From assembly GCA_007136595.1 (NCBI GenBank), contig SLGQ01000258.1, positions 1-8,974 on the forward strand: 8,974 nucleotides of DNA, written 5' to 3'. Positions within the stretch are counted from its first letter, which is position 1. Every line of letters starts with the position of its first letter. This document shows positions 1 through 6,427 of this stretch, piece by piece. The DNA is from Candidatus Sumerlaeota bacterium. Its GTDB lineage: Bacteria > UBP6 > UBA1177. A program made the translations under genes and the position numbers. A model generated the notes under the pieces. The model was not told the DNA's origin, ran no database searches, and saw only the letters and a list, made by a program, of their open reading frames with translations.

Positions 1-1208
1 ATATACCTGTCAATTGAAACAAAAGAGCTTAACTCTCTATCAATGTTACTTTCATTCAAGGTTACAGCAACTTGATAATTTGTAATTGACCGATCCCTGT
101 TTGTTACCACAAAATCTATTTCTTTTCCTGATTCATTTTGCCCGAAATTGATATGATTCCCATCTCTTTTCAGCTTAAGGAACACCGTGTTTTCAAGAAG
201 TCTTGAATATGTTGGGAGAAAACCGCCGTAAAGAGCTGGAAATCCCGTGTCAACTGAATAAAACTTTTTAATTGTACTGAAAACACGGCTCTGCTTATAT
301 TCAAGTTTTTCCAGAGTATATAAGGCAAAAGTCTTAACAATAAAATCCACATAATTTGCAACTGTATCAGTTTTCACTTCATATCCGGCAGTTTTCAGAT
401 GTGTCGAAAGCCTCGCATAGCTGGTAATATTTCCTGTTCCCATAAAAAGATATTTTATTATCTGCTCAACGACAGCCGGTTGTCTGACACTAAAACGATT
501 AACAACATCATCCAGAACAACTTTGCTAAGCACACCTTCAAGATAACTCTGCTTTGCTTTTTCAGTCGTTATCGAAACAAGTTCCGGCAATCCTCCAAAA
601 TTCAGATATTCTGCAAACAAGGCATTTATTTTATTAATATTTTCAAAATAATCATTTTCGCTTTTTATCTTTAAACCTCTAATCAGAACAAACTCTTTGA
701 AATCAAACGGCAGAATTTTTATCTCAATAAATCTTCCAGCAAGATTTGAACCGAGTTCTGACGATAACAGCTCAGAATTCGAACCAGTCAAAATTATTTC
801 TATATTTCTATATTTTTCATAAATTGTCCGAACAAATTTGTCCCAGTCTTTTACGAGTTGAATTTCGTCAAAAACTATCAGTCGTTTTCCTTCTTCAGCA
901 ATTTCATTCATAAAAAGCTGAAATACCTCATCAAGTAGCTTTGCGTTAGTTATTGATGCAAGAAGATAATCTTCAAAGTTAAGGTACAAGACATTTCTTC
1001 TTATTATCTTTTTTTCTGCTATCAACTGTGAAATCGTTTTCTGAACTAGAAATGATTTTCCACTTCTTCTAAATCCTGTAATGATTTTAATCGGTTTAGA
1101 GCCAATAAGTTCAAGTAGTTCGGGCTGATATGAGCGCAATATCCCTTCTGTTTGAGCGATTATTTTCTGCCACTCTAAAATAATAGTGGAAAAAACCGAC
1201 TTGTCCAT
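1..1208 (-). CDS. AAA_14/DUF4143-type P-loop ATPase (C-terminus cut by window edge)
   Basis: An uninterrupted minus-strand frame runs from an ATG at 1208 to the window edge, giving 402 residues with no stop. A good ribosome site (GGGGGAG) sits 4 nt upstream of the ATG. Walker A is GFRRSGKS (residues 45-52), Walker B is LIVFDEIQ (110-117), and a sensor-like ILTGSNS follows at 139-145. This order, followed by LAGRF and a C-terminal region containing EIDFV (363-367) and YQV (378-380), is typical of the AAA_14 ATPase plus DUF4143 architecture. The DUF4143 part resembles a PD-(D/E)XK nuclease fold, but the usual catalytic Lys position looks like Gln379. Family members are usually about 380-450 residues, so little is missing. 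These proteins are common, often mobile, accessory genes of anaerobes and have no settled function. It is divergent from the lysine operon and probably unrelated to it. I am confident of the family and make no claim about function. Confidence 0.9.
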   Translation of the reverse strand, partial: MDKSVFSTIILEWQKIIAQTEGILRSYQPELLELIGSKPIKIITGFRRSGKSFLVQKTISQLIAEKKIIRRNVLYLNFEDYLLASITNAKLLDEVFQLFMNEIAEEGKRLIVFDEIQLVKDWDKFVRTIYEKYRNIEIILTGSNSELLSSELGSNLAGRFIEIKILPFDFKEFVLIRGLKIKSENDYFENINKINALFAEYLNFGGLPELVSITTEKAKQSYLEGVLSKVVLDDVVNRFSVRQPAVVEQIIKYLFMGTGNITSYARLSTHLKTAGYEVKTDTVANYVDFIVKTFALYTLEKLEYKQSRVFSTIKKFYSVDTGFPALYGGFLPTYSRLLENTVFLKLKRDGNHINFGQNESGKEIDFVVTNRDRSITNYQVAVTLNESNIDRELSSFVSIDRY

Positions 1209-1240
1209 TTTGCTCCCCCATAAAGTGCAAAGACAGTCCA

Positions 1241-1269
1241 TTTATACACCCTACAGGGTGACAAGTCAA
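1241..1269 (-). promoter_or_regulatory. Proximal sigma70-like promoter of the AAA_14 ATPase gene
   Basis: Read on the minus strand, a -35 box TTGACT (1269-1264) is followed by a 17-nt spacer and a -10 box TATAAA (1246-1241). Transcription would start near 1234, about 25 nt before the ATG at 1208. The box quality and spacing are close to consensus. The spacer contains an inverted repeat, listed separately. Confidence 0.65.
1247..1260. promoter_or_regulatory. Operator-like inverted repeat in the promoter spacer
   Basis: CACCCT-AC-AGGGTG has perfect 6-bp arms separated by 2 nt. It lies entirely between the -35 and -10 boxes of the ATPase promoter, a classic position for a dimeric repressor such as an XRE-type helix-turn-helix protein. 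The repressor is not identified. No regulator gene is visible in the window. Confidence 0.5.
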
Positions 1270-1286
1270 GAAAAAACATGAGCGAT

Positions 1287-1320
1287 GCTTGTTATAAAAC
1301 CTCTGAATGGTTTGTCAAGC
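1287..1320. repeat. Imperfect inverted repeat overlapping the distal promoter
   Basis: Outer arms GCTTG (1287-1291) and CAAGC (1316-1320), and inner arms AAACC (1297-1301) and GGTTT (1309-1313), form a two-part dyad with an asymmetric internal loop. It covers the -35, spacer and -10 of the distal minus-strand promoter. It could bind a regulator or be incidental. Confidence 0.35.
1291..1318 (-). promoter_or_regulatory. Distal sigma70-like promoter, minus strand
   Basis: On the minus strand a perfect -35 TTGACA (1318-1313) is followed after 16 nt by TATAAC (1296-1291). It would give a second, upstream start for the ATPase transcript and read through the proximal promoter and its inverted repeat. 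It is supported by sequence only. One of the two may be inactive. Confidence 0.45.
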
Positions 1321-1383
1321 TGCAGTTAAATTTCTAATTCCCCGAAATAACAAAAATGATTGCTTTTATTGTGTCATAAAAAG

Positions 1384-1412
1384 TTGACAATTCAGGGGTA
1401 TCTGAACACAAT
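1384..1412 (+). promoter_or_regulatory. Sigma70-like promoter of the lysine fermentation operon
   Basis: A perfect -35 TTGACA (1384-1389) is followed by a 17-nt spacer and a -10 box CACAAT (1407-1412, four of six consensus bases, including the important A2 and T6). The start would fall near 1419, leaving a leader of about 80 nt before the kat ATG at 1501. No other good promoter lies between 1321 and 1500. Confidence 0.55.
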
Positions 1413-1422
1413 GGAAATTGTG
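1407..1422. promoter_or_regulatory. Palindrome over the -10 box and start point of the kat promoter
   Basis: CACAAT-GGAA-ATTGTG has perfect 6-bp arms around a 4-nt centre. The left arm is the proposed -10 box and the right arm reaches the expected start site, so a protein bound here would block RNA polymerase. The transcript would contain at most the right arm, so an RNA hairpin is less likely than a DNA operator. Confidence 0.45.
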
Positions 1423-1428
1423 CGAGGC

Positions 1429-1491
1429 TGTCCTTGGGGAAAGGGTTTTTTCGTAACCCGTCGGGACGATTCCTGAACTTTTGACAAATCG
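1429..1491 (+). promoter_or_regulatory. Foldable 5' leader of the lysine operon, class unknown
   Basis: An outer stem pairs 1429-1434 with 1463-1468 (TGTCCT with GGGACG, two G-U pairs) and encloses a hairpin GGGTT (1443-1447) with AACCC (1455-1459). A competing stem pairs CGATT (1467-1471) with AATCG (1487-1491). It shares bases with the outer stem and takes up the first G of the GGAG ribosome site at 1491-1494. I do not recognise a known riboswitch: there is no L-box lysine, cobalamin or glycine consensus. The pairings were found by eye. Confidence 0.3.
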
Positions 1492-1500
1492 GAGTGTGCT

Positions 1501-2751
1501 ATGAAAGAAAAACTTAACTTAAAGAGAACATTTGAGGAATTTGAAAGGGCGAAAGGACTTGTTCCCGGTGGAGTACTTGGGATAAGAAGACCTTACAACT
1601 TTGTTGAGGGAGAATATCCGATATTTTTTGAAAGTGGTAAAGGTGGAAGGGTTAAAGATATAGACGGAAATGAGTATATTGACTACCTTTGTGCCTATGG
1701 TCCGATCATAATCGGCTACAGAGAAGAAGAGATAGACGAAGCTGTCATTAAGCAAGTCAGAGACAAAGGTTTCTGCTTTTCACTTACTCAAACTCACCAG
1801 AATCAACTTGCTGAAAAACTTAACGAAATCATCCCCTGTGCAGAAATGAGCGTTTTTGTAAAAACCGGATCTGATGCAACCACAACTTCAATAAGAATTG
1901 CAAGAGCATATACCGGAAAACTTAAAATAATGAGATGCGGCTATCACGGCTGGCATGACTGGTGTGTTGAAGTAAAAGGTGGAATCCCTGAAAAACTTTA
2001 TGAAGATATTCACGAATTCAGATACAATGACATTGAAGAACTTGAAGAGTTGCTTAAAATTCATGGAGATAACACAGCGGCAATAATAATGACACCTTTC
2101 GGACACCCGCTTGCCGCTAATATGGAAGAACCTGAAGTTGGTTTTCTTCAGAGGGCAAAAGAACTTGCCGCAAAATACGGTGCAGTTCTCATATTTGACG
2201 AAATAAGAACAGGTTTCAGAATGTCCATTGGCGGTGCTCAGGAATATTATGGAGTTACACCGGATCTTGCTGTTTTTGGAAAAGCTATGGCAAACGGCTA
2301 TTCTATCGGTGCAGTTACAGGAAAAAAAGAGATCATGAAAATGGTTGAAAGCGAAGTTTTTATCTCTTCAACTTTCTTCCCTAACAGCTTGAGCTACATT
2401 GCCGCCCTTAAAACAATAGAAATCCTTGAAAGAGATAAAATCCTTGAAAAGATTTGGGAAAAGGGGAAATATTTTATGGATAGAGTTGATACTCTGCTTG
2501 AAAAATATGATGTCGGAGCAGAACAGTCAGGTGTTCCGCCAATGAACTTCATAACCTTCAAAAAGAATGAATCAAAATCGTACAAAGACAAAAGAAATGA
2601 TTTTTATACACAGCTTATAAGAAGAGGCGTTTTCCTCCAGCCTTATCATCACGGTTATATTTGTTACCGCCACACTCAGGAAGATCTTGACTATACAATA
2701 AAGGCAATAGAAGAAGCACTTATCTATGTAAAAGAAAATTATTCCGATTAA
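1501..2751 (+). CDS. kat: 3-aminobutyryl-CoA aminotransferase (class III, PLP-dependent)
   Basis: This 416-residue class III aminotransferase of the glutamate-1-semialdehyde-aminomutase-like branch should catalyse L-3-aminobutyryl-CoA + 2-oxoglutarate to acetoacetyl-CoA + glutamate (EC 2.6.1.111) in the cytoplasm. Visible features are TGSDATT (122-128) for the PLP phosphate, GYHGWHDW (147-154), IFDEIRTGFR with the pyridine-binding Asp233, and the Schiff-base Lys261 in FGKAMANGYS. The N-terminal VPGGVLGIRRPYNFVEGEYP and the C-terminal QPYHHGYICYRH fit my memory of the Cloacimonas enzyme. The ATG is preceded by GGAG at 6 nt. It is the first gene of the operon, 13 nt ahead of the CoA-transferase. 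Its position with kce, kdd and kamA supports a role downstream of Kce, replacing the ammonia-lyase Kal. HemL is unlikely because no heme genes are near. The family is certain; the substrate rests on resemblance and context. Confidence 0.82.
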   Translation: MKEKLNLKRTFEEFERAKGLVPGGVLGIRRPYNFVEGEYPIFFESGKGGRVKDIDGNEYIDYLCAYGPIIIGYREEEIDEAVIKQVRDKGFCFSLTQTHQNQLAEKLNEIIPCAEMSVFVKTGSDATTTSIRIARAYTGKLKIMRCGYHGWHDWCVEVKGGIPEKLYEDIHEFRYNDIEELEELLKIHGDNTAAIIMTPFGHPLAANMEEPEVGFLQRAKELAAKYGAVLIFDEIRTGFRMSIGGAQEYYGVTPDLAVFGKAMANGYSIGAVTGKKEIMKMVESEVFISSTFFPNSLSYIAALKTIEILERDKILEKIWEKGKYFMDRVDTLLEKYDVGAEQSGVPPMNFITFKKNESKSYKDKRNDFYTQLIRRGVFLQPYHHGYICYRHTQEDLDYTIKAIEEALIYVKENYSD

Positions 2752-2764
2752 TAACGGGGGCGAT

Positions 2765-3748
2765 ATGAGCGAGAACTTGAAAAAAGGAACCGGAGAGCTT
2801 TTCACAAATGTCGATCCCGACAAAATGAGAGCTTTTGTGCGGGAAAAGAACAAAAAAATGTTGTCGAAAATAACAACGGTCAAAGAAGCCGTTGAAAAAT
2901 TTGTAAGTGACGGCGACTATGTTGCTGCTGGCGGTTTCGGTGGAGTAAGAATTCCTGTTGCCGTTATCCATGAAATAATCCGTCAGGGGAGAAAAAACCT
3001 TGGATTTTCAGGACATGTTTCAACTCATGACTGCCAGTTGCTCAGTGCCGGTGAATGTTTTGACCGGTGCGATGCCGCATACATCGTAGGTCTTGAAGCA
3101 AGAGGCCTTTCCAGCAATGCAAGAAGAGTTTTTCAGTCCGGAAAAATAAATGTAACGGAATGGTCAAACGGTGCTTTGTCGTGGCGTTTTAAAGCGGCGG
3201 CTATGGGTGTTCCCTTTCTCCCGATAAGATCGATGCTCGGAACAGATACTTTTAACCGATCTGCTGCAAAAGAGATGCTGTGTCCTTTTACAGGCAAAAA
3301 AGTTGCAGCAGTTCCGGCACTTTATCCTGATGTTGCAATAATTCATGTTCATCGTGCCGACATATATGGAAACTGCCAGATAGATGGAATAGTTGTTGCC
3401 GATGATGATATAGCAAAAGCGGCGAAAAAAGTTATCATAACCACCGAAAAACTTGTTGATAACGATGAAATCAGAAGAGAGCCTAACAGAACGGTCATCC
3501 CGTACTGGACAGTTGATGCTGTAATAGAGGTTCCTTTCGGAAGTTATCCCGGGAATATGCCGGGGCTCTATTTTTCCGATGAAGAACATTTAAGTGAGTG
3601 GCTTAAAGTTGAAAAAGATGAGCAGTTATTTAAAGAGTTTCTGGAAAAAAATATCCATTCATGCAAAAACTTTTCGGAGTACCTCGAAAAGAATGGCGGA
3701 ATGGAAAAAATGAACAAACTTATCCAACAGGAACATCTTTTAAAGTAG
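2765..3748 (+). CDS. CoA-transferase subunit A, glutaconate CoA-transferase (GctA) type
   Basis: The 327-residue protein is a family I CoA-transferase alpha subunit. Its length fits GctA of Acidaminococcus (about 320) rather than AtoD (about 215). Visible landmarks are GDYVAAGGFGGVRIP (about 50-64), the AAAMGVPFLPIRSMLGTD stretch, VAAVPALYPDVAIIHVHRAD (180-199) followed by YGN, and DEEIRR-like DNDEIRREPNRTVIP. With the next gene it forms an (AB)n enzyme; the catalytic Glu lies in subunit B. In this operon the likely job is moving CoA onto the acetoacetate released by Kce, using another short acyl-CoA as donor, but the real substrate is not shown by sequence. The start has only a G-rich ribosome site (GGGGG, 4 nt upstream), weaker than the sites in front of its neighbours, and lies 13 nt after kat. 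Confidence 0.85.
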   Translation: MSENLKKGTGELFTNVDPDKMRAFVREKNKKMLSKITTVKEAVEKFVSDGDYVAAGGFGGVRIPVAVIHEIIRQGRKNLGFSGHVSTHDCQLLSAGECFDRCDAAYIVGLEARGLSSNARRVFQSGKINVTEWSNGALSWRFKAAAMGVPFLPIRSMLGTDTFNRSAAKEMLCPFTGKKVAAVPALYPDVAIIHVHRADIYGNCQIDGIVVADDDIAKAAKKVIITTEKLVDNDEIRREPNRTVIPYWTVDAVIEVPFGSYPGNMPGLYFSDEEHLSEWLKVEKDEQLFKEFLEKNIHSCKNFSEYLEKNGGMEKMNKLIQQEHLLK

Positions 3749-3757
3749 GAGGGAAAA

Positions 3758-4531
3758 ATGACCCGTTACAATAATATGGAACTTATGATAACAATTGCAG
3801 CAAGAACACTTGAAGACGGAGCAATAGTTCTTGTCGGAACAGGTGTTCCTGTGGCAACGGCTATGCTTGCACAGATGACCCATGCACCTGATCTTACTAT
3901 TCTTTTTGAAGCAGGCGGTGTGGCTCCACTCCTTCCTACAATGCCTATCTCGGTAGGTGATTCAAGAACAACTTTCAAATCTTTGAAAGCCACGACAATG
4001 GCAGAGATCATGGAATTTTGTCAGACAGGAATGGTTGATTACTGCTTTCTTGGCGGAGCACAGATAGACAAATACGGCAACCTTAACTCTACAATAATAG
4101 GCGATGATTACAAAAAACCTAAAACCAGATTCCCTGGAAGCGGCGGAGCAAATGATCTTGCAAGTCTGTGCTGGAGAACAATGGTTGTAACACCTCAGAA
4201 TGATAAAAGATTTGTGGTTAAACCTGACTTCATAACAACTCCGGGATTTCTTGAGGGCGGTACAAGCAGAGTTGATGCAGGTCTTCCGAAAGATACAGGT
4301 CCTTACAGAGTCATTACCGACATAGGAGTTTACGGCTATCATCCTGAAACAAAAGAGATGATGCTCCTTTCTCTACATCCCGGCAAAACCATTGAAGATG
4401 TCAAAGCAAATTCAAGTTTTGAAATACTTATACCTGAAAAATACGACATGACAACAGAACCGACAGACGAAGAGCTTGAAGTTCTCAGAGAAAAAGTGGA
4501 TCCTACAAGAGTTATAATAGGGAGGGGCTGA
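3758..4531 (+). CDS. CoA-transferase subunit B, glutaconate CoA-transferase (GctB) type
   Basis: The 257-residue beta subunit matches GctB in length (about 266). GTGVPVATAMLAQ (27-39) and LFEAGGV (49-55) are followed by SVGD. The Glu51 in FEAGG corresponds to the catalytic Glu54 of Acidaminococcus GctB, which forms the covalent glutamyl-CoA. GGAQID-KYGN-NSTIIGD and the oxyanion-type GSGGAN loop are intact, so the enzyme should be active. A strong ribosome site (GGAGGG, starting at the last base of subunit A's stop codon) lies 4 nt from the ATG, suggesting coupled, near-equal production with subunit A. The stop overlaps the kce start by one base (TGATG). GctAB-type pairs act on varied substrates, including glutaconate and 3-oxoacids. 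Acetoacetate or another pathway acid is inferred here from context only. Confidence 0.87.
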   Translation: MTRYNNMELMITIAARTLEDGAIVLVGTGVPVATAMLAQMTHAPDLTILFEAGGVAPLLPTMPISVGDSRTTFKSLKATTMAEIMEFCQTGMVDYCFLGGAQIDKYGNLNSTIIGDDYKKPKTRFPGSGGANDLASLCWRTMVVTPQNDKRFVVKPDFITTPGFLEGGTSRVDAGLPKDTGPYRVITDIGVYGYHPETKEMMLLSLHPGKTIEDVKANSSFEILIPEKYDMTTEPTDEELEVLREKVDPTRVIIGRG

Positions 4532-5352
4532 TGAATAAAATGGTAATAACCTGTGCGATTTGCGGTGCTGAAACAACAAAAGAACATAACCCCAACCTGC
4601 CTGTAACTCCAGAGGAACTCGCCCAGGCAACTTATGATGCATACCTTGCCGGAGCTTCAATAGTTCATCTTCATGTAAGAGACAAAAAAGGAAAAGCAAC
4701 AATGGATGTTGATATTTTTGCACAAACCATAAAGCTTATCCGTGAAAAGTGTGATATCGTTATTGAAGTTACTACCGGCGGCGGAGTCGGAATGAGCGAT
4801 GAAGAGAGAATGCAAGTGCTCGAACTTAAGCCTGAAATGGCATCTCTTGACTGCGGAACTGTCAATTTCGGGGACGAGTTCATAGTAAACACTCTTCCTT
4901 CAATGAGAAATTATGCAAAAAAGATGAAAGAGTACGGTGTGAGACCGACACTTGAATGTTTCGATCTTTCCCATATTTATGCTGCGGAAGTTATTATAAA
5001 AGAGGGGCTTGTGGAGCCTCCTTTCCATTATGGATTTGTGATGAATGTTCCCGGCGGTGTAAAGTATGATGTTGAAACTCTTGACTTTTTTGTAAGAAGA
5101 ATCCCCAAGGGAAGTTTCTGGACAGTCATGGGTATAGGTGGCAGAGCGTCTCTTCTTTCCCATTACGGAGCCTTGTCTTTAAACGGTTTTATCCGTGTAG
5201 GTTTTGAAGATAATGTCTATTATTCAAAAGGGGTACTTGCAAAAAGTAATGCCCAGCTTGTAGAAAGAGCTGTAAGAATTGCAAAAGAAGGGGGATACGA
5301 AATAGCGACACCTAAAGATGTAAGAGAATTGCTGAAACTCAGAACTGCTTAA
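4531..5352 (+). CDS. kce: 3-keto-5-aminohexanoate cleavage enzyme (BKACE/DUF849 family)
   Basis: The 273-residue TIM-barrel enzyme should condense acetyl-CoA with 5-amino-3-oxohexanoate to give acetoacetate and 3-aminobutyryl-CoA (EC 2.3.1.247). The zinc ligands are visible as His46 and His48 in VHLHVR and Glu226 in VGFEDN. Glu14 in GAETT and Asp227, which contact the substrate amino group in characterised Kce, are present, as are Glu142 and Arg222, matching Glu143 and Arg226 of the Cloacimonas enzyme. Length is normal. The start overlaps the previous stop and has GGAGG 5 nt upstream. Its place between the CoA-transferase and kdd fits the pathway. Oddities are GIGGRAS where the family usually has GIGR, NGFIRVG in place of the usual GGH(V/I)RxG, and a CAIC motif (8-11) beside Glu14. 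A related beta-keto acid substrate is possible, but conserved Glu14/Asp227 and the neighbours favour Kce. Confidence 0.86.
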   Translation: MNKMVITCAICGAETTKEHNPNLPVTPEELAQATYDAYLAGASIVHLHVRDKKGKATMDVDIFAQTIKLIREKCDIVIEVTTGGGVGMSDEERMQVLELKPEMASLDCGTVNFGDEFIVNTLPSMRNYAKKMKEYGVRPTLECFDLSHIYAAEVIIKEGLVEPPFHYGFVMNVPGGVKYDVETLDFFVRRIPKGSFWTVMGIGGRASLLSHYGALSLNGFIRVGFEDNVYYSKGVLAKSNAQLVERAVRIAKEGGYEIATPKDVRELLKLRTA

Positions 5353-5358
5353 TAAATT

Positions 5359-5363
5359 GGAGG
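5359..5363 (+). promoter_or_regulatory. Ribosome binding site that fixes the kdd start
   Basis: GGAGG lies exactly 5 nt before the GTG at 5369. An in-frame TTG at 5357 overlaps this site and has no ribosome site of its own, so the GTG is the likely start. Confidence 0.75.
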
Positions 5364-5368
5364 AAAAA

Positions 5369-6412
5369 GTGAATAGACAGGGAAGTCCTTTCGGAACACA
5401 CAGAGTCATTGAGCCTGCTGGAGTCCTTCCGCAGCCTGCAAAAAAAATCTGCAATAAAATGAATGAGATATACGATAATGAAATAAGAGTCAATGTTGAA
5501 GTTCTCAATGTTGATTCTGCCAGTTTTACTCAGATAAAAGAGCAGGCAGACGGAGATATCGAAAAAATAAAAGAGATAATTTTAAACATTGTAAATGAAT
5601 GCGGAAAGCTTAAAAACCCTGTTACAGGATCCGGCGGAATGTTCATCGGGACAGTTGACAAAGTGGGTGAAGCCATAAAGGGCAAAAAGGGAATAAAAGC
5701 GGGTGACAAAATTGCAAGTCTCGTCTCTCTTTCGCTTACTCCACTTAGAATTGATGAGATAATTGAAGTAAGAAAAGAGATTGATCAAGTTGTCATAAAA
5801 GGTCAGGCAATACTTTTTGAAAGCGGAATTTTTTCTGTGCTTCCTGACGACATTCCTCAAAGACTCGCTCTTGCCGTACTTGATGTATGCGGAGCTCCTG
5901 CTCAGACCGCAAGACTTGTTAAATCGGGCGATACAGTTGCAATAATAGGAGCCTGCGGAAAATCAGGAATTCTTTGTGCTTATGAAGCAAGAAAAAGGGC
6001 GGGAGTTAACGGAAAAGTGATCGGGATTGAATATAACAGAGAAAATTTTGATGCTGTGAACAAGATGGGTTTTTATGATGAACTTATCCAGCTTGATGCC
6101 ACAGATTCTGTATCATGCCATGAAAAGATCCTTGAGCTTACAAACGGGGAACTTTGCGATGTAGTCATTAACAATGTGAATATTCCAAATACTGAAATGG
6201 GTTCCATTTTAATGTGCAAAGATATGGGAACCATCTATTTTTTCAGCATGGCAACCTCTTTTACAAAAGCGGCTCTTGGAGCTGAAGGTGTAGGAAAGGA
6301 TGTAAACATGATCGTCGGCAACGGTTATGCAAAAGACCACGATTTGATAACACTTGATATTATTAGAAAAAGCAAAGATATCCGCGAATACTATGAAAAA
6401 CTCTATGCCTAA
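5369..6412 (+). CDS. kdd: L-erythro-3,5-diaminohexanoate dehydrogenase
   Basis: The 347-residue enzyme oxidatively deaminates 3,5-diaminohexanoate to 5-amino-3-oxohexanoate with NAD+, releasing ammonia (EC 1.4.1.11). The N-terminal GSPFGTHRVIEP and the stretch GSGGMFIGTVDKVG...GDKIASLVSLSLTP look like the substrate-domain signatures I know from Kdd. The Rossmann loop is GACGKSG (194-200), and Glu221 at the end of the second strand (VIGIEYN) would bind the NAD ribose hydroxyls, favouring NAD+ over NADP+. The start chosen is GTG at 5369, with GGAGG 5 nt upstream; 347 residues matches the family (about 346). It lies 16 nt after kce and 15 nt before kamA. The gene is intact, and the assignment is strengthened by kce and kamA on either side. 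Confidence 0.9.
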   Translation: MNRQGSPFGTHRVIEPAGVLPQPAKKICNKMNEIYDNEIRVNVEVLNVDSASFTQIKEQADGDIEKIKEIILNIVNECGKLKNPVTGSGGMFIGTVDKVGEAIKGKKGIKAGDKIASLVSLSLTPLRIDEIIEVRKEIDQVVIKGQAILFESGIFSVLPDDIPQRLALAVLDVCGAPAQTARLVKSGDTVAIIGACGKSGILCAYEARKRAGVNGKVIGIEYNRENFDAVNKMGFYDELIQLDATDSVSCHEKILELTNGELCDVVINNVNIPNTEMGSILMCKDMGTIYFFSMATSFTKAALGAEGVGKDVNMIVGNGYAKDHDLITLDIIRKSKDIREYYEKLYA

Positions 6413-6427
6413 TACCGGAGAATTAAG

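Noticed and set aside
399..674. Plus-strand 91-codon open frame
   Set aside because: It lies entirely opposite the AAA_14 ATPase gene, which has Walker A and B motifs and a continuous frame over the same bases.
1481..1486. Second TTGACA as a promoter -35 box before kat
   Set aside because: It lies 14 nt before the kat ATG, so the -10 box and start would fall inside the gene. It is probably chance or part of the leader structure.
1321..1500. Lysine (L-box) or cobalamin riboswitch
   Set aside because: The leader is only about 80 nt after the proposed start and shows none of the conserved elements of either class.
1501..2751. Glutamate-1-semialdehyde 2,1-aminomutase (hemL)
   Set aside because: The fold is shared, but the gene lies first in a lysine fermentation operon, no tetrapyrrole genes are near, and the N- and C-terminal motifs fit Kat better.
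3164..3589. 141-codon minus-strand open frame inside CoA-transferase subunit A
   Set aside because: It is fully antisense to a well-supported gene, has no ribosome site or family resemblance, and its composition is that of a shadow frame.
5357..5359. TTG as start codon of kdd
   Set aside because: It overlaps the GGAGG ribosome site that correctly spaces the GTG at 5369, and would add only four residues.
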